Origin: an uncultured Actinomycetes bacterium
Lineage (GTDB): Bacteria > Actinomycetota > Actinomycetes > Nanopelagicales > Nanopelagicaceae
Assembly (NCBI GenBank): GCA_903850565.1
Contig: CAINLV010000051.1
Coordinates: 1-64,000 of the forward strand
DNA: 64,000 nt
Reading direction: 5' to 3'
Below the pieces are notes generated by a model. It was not told the DNA's origin. It did not search any database and saw only the letters and a list, made by a program, of their open reading frames with translations. The position numbers were made by a program, and so were the translations under genes. Shown one piece after another: positions 46,015 to 55,269 of this stretch (positions are counted from its first letter, which is position 1; each line of letters starts with the position of its first letter).

Positions 46015-48669
46015 TTATTCCATTTCCCCGACAGAAATGCGAACACTGCTGGGTCCACTGCCATTGAATCGTCTAACTTCAAGTCTGGTGGGAATTTCAC
46101 TCTTCATCGCCTCGACGTGGCTGATTACTCCGATGACACGGTCGTTGGATCGGATCTCATTTAAGACGGCAAGAACTTCATCTAACTTCTCGCCGGAGAG
46201 TGAACCAAAACCTTCATCTATAAAGAGAGTGCCTAGTTCGATCCCTCCTTGATCGGCCTTCACAATTTCAGCCAATCCCAGAGCGAGAGCAAGGGAGGCG
46301 TAGAACATTTCTCCACCACTCAAGGTTTCCGCCGCCCGTTCTTTGCCAGCGGAGTAATCCATGATTGTGATCCCAAGTCCAGCCCTACGCTGATGACCAG
46401 TTTTTTCTTCATTAAGCCGAAATTCGTACTTGTGTCCACTTATCTGAGCTAGATGTTGGCTTGCTACGTTCAGGATCGCTTCTAGTCTCTCTTGTAGCAC
46501 GAAGTTGGTAAGGGAGAGCCCGAAAGTATTATCGCCCTTAGATTGTTTGGCTAAATCTAGGACCGGTTGCCCAAATTCTCTTATGGTGTCGATAGCTTCC
46601 CATTGTCCGAGAATTGTGCTTTGAGCGATTTCTATTTCTAGATTGGTTCGTTCGGCAGCTCCAACTTTTCGATCAATGTCGGCACGTTGATTCTCAAAGA
46701 GAGCCAATTGTTCACGACGTTCGGCCACTTTGAGATCTATTTCCGCAACCTCCGGTAAGTCTTGAAGATCTGCCTGCGCCAGCAATGCTTTAGTGCTGGT
46801 TACCTCATTGTGATGCTGGGCGACTTTCTCCTTGCCAGCCTCAGTATCAATCGCGATTGCGGTTCGCAAATCAGTGATGGTCTCGATTCCAATCTCAACC
46901 ATCTTGGTCTTTAGTTGCTTGTCGAAATCTGCGATTTCCTTTGAAAGACGTTCTAAATCGCGGATATGGGGCTGGTTTTCCTCCAACACCGAAATCTCTT
47001 CACGGGCGGATGCGAGATCAGTCTTTATACCTTCACTCTTCTCAGCCTGGGCTTTCAGCAATGCGATGGAATTTTCAATTTCAGCGGAAGATTCCGTTGG
47101 CTCAGTGCTCAGCTTCGCATATTCAGATTCGGAAATGGCCAACTTTGTGTTGTGGCCAATTTCCTCGTTGAGCTTTGCCTCGAGTTCTCTTTCTTCTTCC
47201 AGAAGTACTTCCGGATCAAAATCTTCTTCTGCCGATGCCAACTTTGGATGGCTTTCAGAACCGCAGACCGGACATGCTTGTCCATCTTGGAGAGTGCTAG
47301 CCACGAGTGGGGCAAACAAATCAGCTTGGCGCTTTCGGCAATCCTTTAGTTCGGATTTTATGCCTTCAACTAAGGCTGAAGATTCCAAAAGGTCTTTTTG
47401 GGCTTTTGGTAAAGATTTGATTGCCTTTTCAATATCCTTTGCTTGCTTCAGCAATTTCTTTTTATCATCGATCTTGATTGAGATGTCAGCATTTGCATGA
47501 TCTTCTTTTGCAAGCACTTCAATCTTCGCTTTGATTTCAACAATTTTTGCTTTTATCGCACTTGAATCTAGACCGGTAAAGTCTTCTGGAATTCCAGCCG
47601 TTATTGCAGATGCTTCAACACTCTTTTCATCAAAGAACCCGAGAATAGGCTCTAAGGGAGCGATTTGGTTTCGCAACGCGATTTGGGAAGCAATTAGATC
47701 AATCTCGGCCTGTTTCTTGAGGAGGAGATCTAACGCGGATTGATGACCATTTCGAGACTTTATTCTCACTTTTACTTGATCGAGCTCGGTAATCTCTTTG
47801 CGAATAGGTTCAATCTCTTTATCTAAGGTCGCATATTCTTCGGTGAGATGTTCTAGATCTACAGTTAAATCAGCGCATACTTCGAACAACATCCGGTCGC
47901 GAACCATCGCAGTTTCAAGTGGATCAATGAAAAGTTTCTCTACTTCTTGGAAATCCCATGAATCTTCGCCACCTTCATGTTTTTCCTTAAGGTTCTTCAC
48001 GTGCCTACTGATGTCTTGATATCGAACTTCTATTTCCTGCTCGATCTCAACACGTCTAGTATTAAAATATTCTTGCATGTCATCGTAAAAATAGGTCTTG
48101 AAAATGCTTTGCAATAATTCTTTGCGCTTATCGCTGGTGGCTTTCAAGAACGTGGCAAAGTCACCTTGGGGGAGCACAACAAGTTGTGCAAATTGCCCGG
48201 CGTTCATGCCAATGATTTCATCAACCTTGCGTGCGACTTCATCGATTCGAGTTAAACCTTCATGAACCGGATTGATGAATTCCAATCGGGCAGAAGCAGC
48301 ACGAGTGGTTAGTCCTATACCTCGGGCCTTTGGAACATCGTAGGCTGGAGTTCGTTGAATTCGATATTCCGCTCCACCATTTGAGAACTCAAGAACCACC
48401 CTTGTTTCTTCATCGGGGGTGCAATAGTGGCTGCGGACGCGTTCGGCATAAAGGGCAAGGCCACTCTTATTGGCACCGTCACTGCTGCCAGCTTGATGAG
48501 CAGTAGTCCCGTATAGCACCCAGACGATGGCGTCGATGATGGATGTCTTACCGGAACCGGTGGGACCCTCCAACATGAAAAGCCCATCCTTTGACAGGGT
48601 ATCGAAATCTATAACTTGATTGGTCTTAAATGGTCCGAAGCCAGATATTTCCAAGCGATGTAATCTCAT
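46015..48669 (-). CDS. sbcC: SbcC SMC-like nuclease subunit
   Basis: An 884-residue Rad50-like ATPase. Walker A GPTGSGKTSIID is near residue 36. Long coiled coils (about 180-700) flank a zinc hook CPVCGSESHP near 466. The C-terminal half-ATPase has ETLSGGEMFYASLALALGLAEIV (signature) and GTLFIDEGFGSLSGEKLDEVL (Walker B and D-loop). With SbcD it opens hairpins and trims DNA ends. It overlaps sbcD by 4 nt (ATGA). Confidence 0.95.
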   Translation of the reverse strand: MRLHRLEISGFGPFKTNQVIDFDTLSKDGLFMLEGPTGSGKTSIIDAIVWVLYGTTAHQAGSSDGANKSGLALYAERVRSHYCTPDEETRVVLEFSNGGAEYRIQRTPAYDVPKARGIGLTTRAASARLEFINPVHEGLTRIDEVARKVDEIIGMNAGQFAQLVVLPQGDFATFLKATSDKRKELLQSIFKTYFYDDMQEYFNTRRVEIEQEIEVRYQDISRHVKNLKEKHEGGEDSWDFQEVEKLFIDPLETAMVRDRMLFEVCADLTVDLEHLTEEYATLDKEIEPIRKEITELDQVKVRIKSRNGHQSALDLLLKKQAEIDLIASQIALRNQIAPLEPILGFFDEKSVEASAITAGIPEDFTGLDSSAIKAKIVEIKAKIEVLAKEDHANADISIKIDDKKKLLKQAKDIEKAIKSLPKAQKDLLESSALVEGIKSELKDCRKRQADLFAPLVASTLQDGQACPVCGSESHPKLASAEEDFDPEVLLEEERELEAKLNEEIGHNTKLAISESEYAKLSTEPTESSAEIENSIALLKAQAEKSEGIKTDLASAREEISVLEENQPHIRDLERLSKEIADFDKQLKTKMVEIGIETITDLRTAIAIDTEAGKEKVAQHHNEVTSTKALLAQADLQDLPEVAEIDLKVAERREQLALFENQRADIDRKVGAAERTNLEIEIAQSTILGQWEAIDTIREFGQPVLDLAKQSKGDNTFGLSLTNFVLQERLEAILNVASQHLAQISGHKYEFRLNEEKTGHQRRAGLGITIMDYSAGKERAAETLSGGEMFYASLALALGLAEIVKADQGGIELGTLFIDEGFGSLSGEKLDEVLAVLNEIRSNDRVIGVISHVEAMKSEIPTRLEVRRFNGSGPSSVRISVGEME

Positions 48670-49859
48670 TTGTTCACCTGTGTCATTTCCGATTCAACGT
48701 GGCTACAACATTGATCAATTGCTTCAATTGTTCTTTCAGAGGGATCTTCGCCCGTGATTTTTTGAACAAATCGAAATGCCACATCCTGTGGCGTCATTTT
48801 GTTTAGTTTGATCGCAATTTGCTCACCGTCGGATTTTGCCCGAACCGTTGTTAACCGATCCAACTCCATAATATTTGGAAATTTCCTTCGCAAAGTTTCC
48901 ATAACATTTAACGGAAACTCTGGGTCGGTAAGGACGACTTTCACCCAATGATCGGAATTTGGATATTTATTCGACAGGATTTCCGCCAAGGAGTCTTGGT
49001 ATTGCACCATTTTCCGAAGTTGAGGAATTTCCCAATCTGGACCAGATTCTTCAGAAACTCCGGAAGCATTCATGGTGACCAGACGAGCAACCTTCTTGTG
49101 ATCTCGTTCTGAAAATGAGAATGGGATTGGGGAACCGGAGTAGCGGATTACGGTACCTTCAGGACTGGTTACATTTTGGGCTCCGTGTAGATGTCCCATG
49201 GCGACATAATCAATTCCGCTAAAAACAGCGGCATCTGCCATCTGGAGCGAACCAACTTTCGTATTTCGTTCGCTGTCAGATGAGAGTCCGCCAGCAACAA
49301 ATGCGTGGGCCGCAACCAATGTTCGAATCGGCTTTGAAGAATTTGCTCGTCTACTTTCTATGTCCAGCTTTATCTGGCGGATTGCTTCTGCTATTACTGC
49401 AGTGTGGTTTGGTTCCACTTGCCATTGGTGCTCTTGCTGGCCAGCATCAATGTCCGGTTCCAGATAAGGAATTCCATAAGCTAGCAACGTGAAATCATCG
49501 GATTCCATAACGACTGGTATAGCGACTTGATTTAGTCTGGTTCTAAAGTGCAATCCAAGTCCAGTCATGAATCGAGTGTTAGTACCCAAACGCACTCGGC
49601 TGTCATGATTTCCTGATGTGATCAGAAGTGGAATATTCATAGCTTGCAATCGCGAAAGCACATCTTCAAAAAGTTCAACCGCATCCGTAGGCGGAATTGC
49701 TCGGTCATAGATATCGCCGGAGACCACAATTAAATCTGGCTTCTGATCGGGCAATAAATCTGCGATGAATGCGTCAAAAAACTTTTCATGGGATTGCACA
49801 AGAGGTGCACTATTTAAACGGCGTCCAATATGCCAGTCAGATGTATGAATGATTCGCAT
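48666..49859 (-). CDS. sbcD: SbcD exonuclease subunit (Mre11-like)
   Basis: A 397-residue metallophosphoesterase. Motifs: SDWHIGRRL, VVSGDIYDRAIPP, TSGNHDSRVRLG, VAAHAFV and YVAMGHLHGAQ, giving the Asp/His/Asn metal ligands. A C-terminal capping domain follows. It is the nuclease of the SbcCD complex. It is first in the minus-strand sbcD-sbcC-deacetylase operon, divergent from the DnaQ-like gene; the 173-nt spacer should carry both promoters. Confidence 0.95.
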   Translation of the reverse strand: MRIIHTSDWHIGRRLNSAPLVQSHEKFFDAFIADLLPDQKPDLIVVSGDIYDRAIPPTDAVELFEDVLSRLQAMNIPLLITSGNHDSRVRLGTNTRFMTGLGLHFRTRLNQVAIPVVMESDDFTLLAYGIPYLEPDIDAGQQEHQWQVEPNHTAVIAEAIRQIKLDIESRRANSSKPIRTLVAAHAFVAGGLSSDSERNTKVGSLQMADAAVFSGIDYVAMGHLHGAQNVTSPEGTVIRYSGSPIPFSFSERDHKKVARLVTMNASGVSEESGPDWEIPQLRKMVQYQDSLAEILSNKYPNSDHWVKVVLTDPEFPLNVMETLRRKFPNIMELDRLTTVRAKSDGEQIAIKLNKMTPQDVAFRFVQKITGEDPSERTIEAIDQCCSHVESEMTQVNK

Positions 49860-50032
49860 ATCGATATGGTACTTGTGACCACTGACGGGCCGAAGGAGGG
49901 AACAACTCTTAGAAAATGATCCGACTATGTCTTTCGCTCATGGTTCACCTAAGGTAGGTTTCAATTCCGAGCAAATTGAAAATTCCTTTTTTATCTGGGA
50001 ACAATTCGGACAAGCTTAGGTAAGGGGAGCGT

Positions 50033-50656
50033 ATGGCCGGTGGCTTCTTCAACTATGGATCTTTTGCCGGTCCGGTTGAATTAGAGCCAATCTATGCGTT
50101 AGTTGATTTGGAAACTTCTGGTTTCAATCCTCCGCAAGCGAAAATACTTGAAATCGCCATTCTCAAGATTGATGCTCAAGGCAAGGTTTTGGACCAGTTT
50201 TCAACTTTGATCGATCCGGGCGACAACAATGTCGGACGTACCGAAATCCATGGAATAACGCTGGAAATGATCAAAAAAGCACCTAGTTTCGCTGAAGTGA
50301 GAGGCCAAGTTCTTGAAATTCTGGGAGGTGCCATTTTGGTGGCCCATAATGCAATGTTTGAAGAACGATTCTTGGAAATTGAACTAGCCGATGCCACTCC
50401 GGGAATGCCGATGGTTCCCGCTATAGACACCCTTTGGTTGGCAAGGCAGACACTGTCTCTCCCAGATTACAAACTTGACACAGTCGTTCGCAGTTTTGAT
50501 CAAACGATTGATAACGCCCACACCGCCATGGGAGATGTTCTGGCTATGGCGAAATTCCTGCCGCAGATGCTGGCAAAAACTAGGACTATCAAGTTTGAAA
50601 GTAACCATCGTCCTTTGCCTTCCTTTAATTCGGTGGGCAAGGCTCGCCCGCGTTAA
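50033..50656 (+). CDS. DnaQ-like DEDDh 3'-5' exonuclease
   Basis: A 207-residue single-domain exonuclease. Exo I DLETSG (Asp, Glu), Exo II VAHNAMFEERFL (Asp replaced by the Asn/Glu context NAMFEE) and Exo III DNAHTAMGDVLAMAK (His, Asp) define a DEDDh nuclease of the epsilon/oligoribonuclease type. It has no polymerase or UvrC-like extension, so proofreading partner or free repair enzyme are both possible. The start is supported by GGGGAG. It is divergent from sbcD and 134 nt upstream of the NERD helicase, adding to the repair cluster. Confidence 0.85.
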   Translation: MAGGFFNYGSFAGPVELEPIYALVDLETSGFNPPQAKILEIAILKIDAQGKVLDQFSTLIDPGDNNVGRTEIHGITLEMIKKAPSFAEVRGQVLEILGGAILVAHNAMFEERFLEIELADATPGMPMVPAIDTLWLARQTLSLPDYKLDTVVRSFDQTIDNAHTAMGDVLAMAKFLPQMLAKTRTIKFESNHRPLPSFNSVGKARPR

Positions 50657-50790
50657 ACAAGATTCACCGGTTTTCAATAACTCAATTCTTTCCAAAATGA
50701 CTGGTCAGATTTCCCTCACTATTGTCGGTTTTGGGTCAGAGTGAAAGGATTGCAAAATGCGACCTACAGCCGATTGTGGATAGGTCCTCA

Positions 50791-52395
50791 ATGTCACCCA
50801 TGCTTTGGCCCGAAAATCCCGTCTTCGAATCCCCTGCCGAAAAAGTTGTTTTTGAGCAATTGAAAATATTACTGGGAGAAGATTGCGCTTTATTTTCAAA
50901 TTTACGTTTTTACGATGAGCAAGATGGTGATATCGAAGTCGATCACATCGCATTGATTCCAGGATACGGAGCAATAATTATTGAATCGAAGGGCGGTCAA
51001 TTAAGTTTTAATGGTCAGTGCTGGCTGCAAAGTAATAGCAAAGGCCCGCACAAAGTCGATCCTCATGGTCAAGTATTGAAAAACCAATATGCATTTAAAA
51101 TCTATTTGCGGAACAGATGGAATCTTGGGAATTTAAAGTGCGAATGGTTGATTGCATTTCCAGAAACCGTTATCGGGCGCAGTGGCGACCCATCAATTCC
51201 AAGAAATCGCATTCTTGATAAGAGCGAAATTCAAAATGTTGTTTCCGATGCCAAGAAAATTCTCTCAGCGAATGCCAACGTTCGATTGCCTCGAGATCCC
51301 CATTGGGTTGAAGTGGCGTATGACGCAATTAGGGGGCACGCCTCACAGGAAACAGATCGCCAGATTTATCTCCAAAACAACCACGAATATGTACGTCAAC
51401 TAACTCACGAACGAAAAGCGATTTTGGATGTTCTCCAAAGTAACAACCGTATTTTTGTTTATGGTCCGGCTGGTTCAGGTAAGTCCTGGATGGCCTTTGA
51501 TCAAGTTTCTAGATGGCTCCAACAGGGACTAAAAGTTGGAATTGCTACTTATAACCGTGGGATAGCCTCGTATATGGAACGCAAATCACAGGAACTTTTT
51601 CACGACTATCGCCCCGCGTTTGTTGGAACATTCCACGAATATATGCGCCAGTTGGCAGCAACCCAAGGAGATACTTTTGGCATAAATGAAAATTGGAGGT
51701 CTTTTGAACCGCAAATAATGCAAGCCATTACTCAAATGCCTGAAGACCAGAAATTTGACGCCTGGGTTGTAGACGAAGCCCAGGATTTTGAAGCGGAGTG
51801 GTGGAACATTATTAAGGCGACTTTGAAAGACCCAGATCAGGGCAAGATCGCCATTTTTGCCGACCCCGAGCAATCTGTATATGGCGAACACACCATACCC
51901 ATAGCTGGTTTTGCACGAGTTCAATTAAAAGAGAATTTACGGAATAGTCAAGAAATTGCCAAGATTGTTAGCAAAATTGTGGATCAGCCTCTGGTTGCCA
52001 GAGGTCCACATGGATTTGAAGTCGAGTTTGTAGTTTCAGAGAGTGTTGAAGATGTCTTAAACGATGCTGATGATGCTGTAGCAAGGATGACGGACGAGGA
52101 AATATGGGACTTGGGGCAGATTGCACTTTTGACCACTAAATATCGGCACCCAATTCACGAAGATAAAGCTCAAGATCCAACGAGTTACTGGAATGAGTTT
52201 TGGAATTCAGATGATGTCTTTTACGGAACGGCGAAAGGCTTTAAGGGACTCGAAAGATCTGTCGTAGTTCTGGCTATAAACGGATTTCATGAAACTGCTG
52301 ATATCAATGACCTGCTCTATGTTGGGATGACTCGGGCAAGAGATAGGCTGGTAGTAGTGGGAACAAAAGAAGTTCTGGCACGGTTAATGCCTTGA
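50791..52395 (+). CDS. NERD-domain SF1 helicase
   Basis: A 534-residue two-part protein. The N-terminal NERD domain (about 1-130) has FESPAEKVVFEQL, DIEVDHIALIPGYGAIIIESKGG and a PD-(D/E)XK-like Asp ... ExK arrangement, suggesting nuclease ability. The C-terminal UvrD-like motor has GPAGSGKSWMAF, VVDEAQDFEAEWW, LKENLRNSQEIA, GTAKGFKGLERSVVVLA and LLYVGMTRARDRLVVVG. Such fusions are widespread, and some occur in defence islands. I chose ATG 50791 because MSPMLWPENPVFES resembles other NERD starts; TTG 50722 is also in frame. Confidence 0.85.
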   Translation: MSPMLWPENPVFESPAEKVVFEQLKILLGEDCALFSNLRFYDEQDGDIEVDHIALIPGYGAIIIESKGGQLSFNGQCWLQSNSKGPHKVDPHGQVLKNQYAFKIYLRNRWNLGNLKCEWLIAFPETVIGRSGDPSIPRNRILDKSEIQNVVSDAKKILSANANVRLPRDPHWVEVAYDAIRGHASQETDRQIYLQNNHEYVRQLTHERKAILDVLQSNNRIFVYGPAGSGKSWMAFDQVSRWLQQGLKVGIATYNRGIASYMERKSQELFHDYRPAFVGTFHEYMRQLAATQGDTFGINENWRSFEPQIMQAITQMPEDQKFDAWVVDEAQDFEAEWWNIIKATLKDPDQGKIAIFADPEQSVYGEHTIPIAGFARVQLKENLRNSQEIAKIVSKIVDQPLVARGPHGFEVEFVVSESVEDVLNDADDAVARMTDEEIWDLGQIALLTTKYRHPIHEDKAQDPTSYWNEFWNSDDVFYGTAKGFKGLERSVVVLAINGFHETADINDLLYVGMTRARDRLVVVGTKEVLARLMP

Positions 52396-52427
52396 ATCTA
52401 TTAGAGGTGCTTTAGTTAGAGGCGAAC

Positions 52428-53822
52428 CTACCCAACCACCACCGGCGCCAACTCCGGAAGCCAAGCAATGGCTTCGGCCAAGAATTTTCCTTCAGCTTCT
52501 AACTGACAAAAGATGCCAGTTGTTCCCAAAGTAACTCGGTGGATCAACATGTATTCCGGAGGCAGGTTTAATTGAAAACCAATTTTTGCAGTTGGATTTC
52601 GTGGGTCACCAACGCGTTGAGTCTGATCGCGCAACCATTCACGGGAGTAGCGAAACGTTTCGGTACGAAGCGGCTCCACTAAGGGGATGAGGAAATCCAA
52701 AACCAACTGGGGATCGACATCTACATCGGGAAGAACGAAACCATCTTCCTTGAATCCTTCGTAAAGTGCTGTGGCATCGCCTTCTAATGCATTCTTGAGC
52801 AAACGCTTGAATGGTTCCGGGAATCCATTGGGTAAACGATTACAAGCACCGAAGTCCAAAACTCCAAGGCGGCCATCATCTAGCAGGCGGAAATTTCCAG
52901 GATGGGGATCGGCATGTAGAAGGCCAGCCCGAATGGGGGAGGTGAAATGGAATCGCGCCAACTTCATGCCGGCGTTATTTCGCTGCGCTCTGGTTCCTTT
53001 TGCGATGATTTTGGAAAGTGGCGTGCCTTCCATCCATTCGCTCACAATCACTTTATCTGAAAAGGTAACTACCTTGGGGATTGCAATATCTGGGTCACCG
53101 TCATAAACCTGGGAGTACTTCTGCTGTGCTTCTGCCTCGTACTTGTAATCGACCTCTTCAATGATCCTGGCGCGTAACTCTTCAAGCAGCGGCTTCATAT
53201 CTAGTCCGGGCATAAAGAGCTGAAAGATCTTTCCGAATCGTTGAATTTGATTTAGGTCAGAAATCAGTGCTTCCGCTGCGCCTGGGTATTGAATCTTTAC
53301 GGCAACGGTTCGGCCATCTTTCCATTGCGCTTTATGGACTTGACCAATCGATGCTGATGCAGCGGGCTTGTCATTGAAAGATGCGAAATTATCACGCCAA
53401 TCTTCGCCCAGCTCTTTTGCAAGGACGCTATGAACAACACGCGCGGGCAATGGGGGAGCGGATTCTTGTAGTTTGGTTAACGTTTCGCGGTAGGGCTTGG
53501 CAATTTCTTCAGGGAGGGCGGCCTCGAAGACCGAGAGCGCCTGACCGAACTTCATGGCCCCACCTTTGAGCTCACCTAAAACTTTAAATACCTGCTCTGC
53601 CGTCTTTTCTTGAATTTCGCCGAAGACCATAGATCCAGATTGCCCAACTAACTGCCGTCCAAAACCAATGGCGCTGCGACCGGCCAAGGACAACGGAAGC
53701 GCGGCTAATTTCGCAGTTCGCGATGAAGTAGATCGGGGGATCGATTTATTTTCTTTAGTTTTATCGGGCACTGCGCCATTGTTATATAACTTCGAAACAT
53801 CCGCAGAGCGAGTGAGGCTCAT
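52428..53822 (-). CDS. ABC1/UbiB-family atypical kinase
   Basis: A 464-residue ADCK/UbiB-like protein. The KxGQ motif is in GGAMKFGQALSVFEAALPEEI, followed by ASIGQVHKAQWKDGRTVAVKIQYPG (ATP-binding Lys), the VDYKYEAEAQQ Glu, LLHADPHPGNF catalytic loop and GVLDFGACNRL. In mycobacteria the equivalent gene lies next to whiB7. Members act in isoprenoid lipid or quinone metabolism as ATPases. The start ATG 53822 overlaps the E1-like gene by 41 nt. No C-terminal membrane helix is obvious. Confidence 0.9.
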   Translation of the reverse strand: MSLTRSADVSKLYNNGAVPDKTKENKSIPRSTSSRTAKLAALPLSLAGRSAIGFGRQLVGQSGSMVFGEIQEKTAEQVFKVLGELKGGAMKFGQALSVFEAALPEEIAKPYRETLTKLQESAPPLPARVVHSVLAKELGEDWRDNFASFNDKPAASASIGQVHKAQWKDGRTVAVKIQYPGAAEALISDLNQIQRFGKIFQLFMPGLDMKPLLEELRARIIEEVDYKYEAEAQQKYSQVYDGDPDIAIPKVVTFSDKVIVSEWMEGTPLSKIIAKGTRAQRNNAGMKLARFHFTSPIRAGLLHADPHPGNFRLLDDGRLGVLDFGACNRLPNGFPEPFKRLLKNALEGDATALYEGFKEDGFVLPDVDVDPQLVLDFLIPLVEPLRTETFRYSREWLRDQTQRVGDPRNPTAKIGFQLNLPPEYMLIHRVTLGTTGIFCQLEAEGKFLAEAIAWLPELAPVVVG

Positions 53823-54903
53823 GGTAAATGTGTTCTGGGTTACATGGCTCAAAGAGGTTGATTCGTAATGATTTTCCGATTAGTTCCGTACTCTCAGTAT
53901 CAGCAAGTTCGCAGATATAAAGTGCAATAAGCCCAGTTAGGAATGCAGTTGCAGCCGCGGGGATTTCCGGTGCGGAATCTAGAATCGCCGACATTTCAAT
54001 CCGATGGGAAAGATCGTCCTCACCTATTCTTTTCAAGGAAACACAGCGTAAACATGGGCTTTTTCCAGGAAGAACCAATGGACCGATTTCTATCTGCGAT
54101 TCGTAGAGGTGGGAAATTTGTAGATGAGCAGTTCCTTCGCTCATCCACCGCTGCAGATAATCTGGTTGTGCCATTTCGGTGCTGATAATCAGCGAAGGTC
54201 GTTCTGGAAAAGTATCCGACTCGGAATTTTCCCATTGCGAGTTTCGGGAAACCATTTCTATCGCCTGACTTTTTCGGCTACCAATATCACTGACTCGAAG
54301 CGCCATCCCACAGAGGTCAATGGGCTTTACTATTTCTTGAGCGAAGCTCTTATCAATGTTGCGCATCAAAGCGCGATCACCAGCGATGATTTTGGTATTG
54401 GTGAAACCACTGGCCTGCAGAATGGAGAGCAGACCTATCGCTAAACGTTTGGTGCCGAAGATTAAAATCGAAAAATCTCGTCGCGCTTTTTCTAGCGGGC
54501 GGACTCCTACTGATGGGACCAGGCGCCAACTGGATAAGGATTCCTCTGGTTGTAATCGCTCGCTCAAGTTTCGTTGACTTTGGTTGAGGTCGATTGCAAA
54601 AGAGATTTCGGCACTCTCTTGTAAATGTATAAAGCCGGCCATTACCAGTTCCCGCATCGCCTGAACCAGATCATCTTCGAAATCTAAGGCGCGTTCGAGG
54701 AAGTAGGCAACGGGTAATTGACCATTGACCACTTTGAGAAGCGAGGCAATTGGTGAATCGGAATAGAGAAGACCTCTGATCGGGGTGCCAATGTAGAAAT
54801 CCCGCGCGGGGTTGATATCCAACAAAATGCGAACCCCTGCCTTGAGCCGGGGAAAGAAGGCGCGATAAGTTTGAATCCAAAGCAAAGTTGCGGGGTCCAT
54901 CAC
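53782..54903 (-). CDS. orphan ThiF/E1-like protein (RiPP leader-binding, cyclodehydratase-type)
   Basis: A 373-residue protein resembling the E1-like partner of YcaO cyclodehydratases. The N-terminal part (about 15-110) looks like a winged-helix leader-binding (RRE) fold. The middle is a degenerate Rossmann domain (FSILIFGTKRLAIGLLSIL) lacking the full glycine-rich ATP loop. The C-terminus has zinc-type cysteines C284/C287 (CLRC) and C367/C369 (CGC). No YcaO, dehydrogenase or precursor peptide is seen nearby. It is tightly linked to a UbiB-like kinase gene, suggesting a function other than toxin synthesis. Confidence 0.65.
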   Translation of the reverse strand: MMDPATLLWIQTYRAFFPRLKAGVRILLDINPARDFYIGTPIRGLLYSDSPIASLLKVVNGQLPVAYFLERALDFEDDLVQAMRELVMAGFIHLQESAEISFAIDLNQSQRNLSERLQPEESLSSWRLVPSVGVRPLEKARRDFSILIFGTKRLAIGLLSILQASGFTNTKIIAGDRALMRNIDKSFAQEIVKPIDLCGMALRVSDIGSRKSQAIEMVSRNSQWENSESDTFPERPSLIISTEMAQPDYLQRWMSEGTAHLQISHLYESQIEIGPLVLPGKSPCLRCVSLKRIGEDDLSHRIEMSAILDSAPEIPAAATAFLTGLIALYICELADTESTELIGKSLRINLFEPCNPEHIYHEPHSLCGCFEVI

Positions 54904-54929
54904 TGGGTAAGGATCTCCAAGTAGAAAGT

Positions 54930-55037
54930 TTGAGATCGCGTTCGGACCGGTTCATTGTGGAGAACGGCATTGCTGCCAACGGATTGCGGTTGGCCGATTA
55001 CCAAGATGGTCACTTAATCCTGCGCTGGGAAAAATAA
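54930..55037 (+). CDS. possible 35-residue ORF divergent from the E1-like gene
   Basis: TTG 54930 opens a 35-codon frame, RSRSDRFIVENGIAANGL then RLADYQDGHLILRWEK, ending directly before the hairpin at 55040. Codon choice looks gene-like and it fills an otherwise empty spacer, but there is no ATG and no clear ribosome site. It may be chance. Confidence 0.25.
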   Translation: MRSRSDRFIVENGIAANGLRLADYQDGHLILRWEK

Positions 55038-55063
55038 AACGCCCCCAGCAAAAGCTGGAGGCG
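55031..55063 (-). terminator. intrinsic terminator after the DUF5679 gene
   Basis: cgcccccagc (55040-55049) pairs with gctggaggcg (55054-55063) with one wobble and a 4-nt loop. On the minus strand it is followed by TTTTATTTTT. It ends the DUF5679 transcript. Confidence 0.88.
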
Positions 55064-55085
55064 CCTTATTACATCTTGTGAGTTC

Positions 55086-55244
55086 TTATGCCTTGCCCAA
55101 AATACGATTGACCTTGGTGCCACAGACTGGACAAATACCCTGTGCCATGCGGCGACCAGAATCAGAGACTTTCACGTGTCCTTCAAAGGAACGCTTCTCC
55201 TTGCACTTTACGCAGTAGGCCTCACCCTTATATTCCTCGGCCAT
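55086..55244 (-). CDS. DUF5679 zinc-ribbon protein
   Basis: A 52-residue protein: AYCVKCKEKRSFEGHVKVSDSGRRMAQGICPVCGTKVNRILG. The two CxxC pairs (C11/C14 and C37/C40) make a zinc ribbon. The lysine- and arginine-rich surface and ending resemble ribosomal or nucleic-acid-binding ribbons. DUF5679 is common in actinobacteria near whiB7. ATG 55244 follows a strong AGGAGGG site; the 8-residue longer frame lacks one. Flanked by terminators on both sides, so probably transcribed alone and strongly. Confidence 0.88.
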   Translation of the reverse strand: MAEEYKGEAYCVKCKEKRSFEGHVKVSDSGRRMAQGICPVCGTKVNRILGKA

Positions 55245-55269
55245 ATTGACCCTCCTATCGCCGCACACT

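Noticed and set aside
46832-47500. 222-codon frame antisense to sbcC
   Set aside because: It mirrors coiled-coil codons of SbcC and is Ser/Phe-rich, a usual shadow artefact.
53782-54903. A RiPP biosynthetic cluster
   Set aside because: No YcaO, dehydrogenase, protease-transporter or precursor peptide was found around the E1-like gene.
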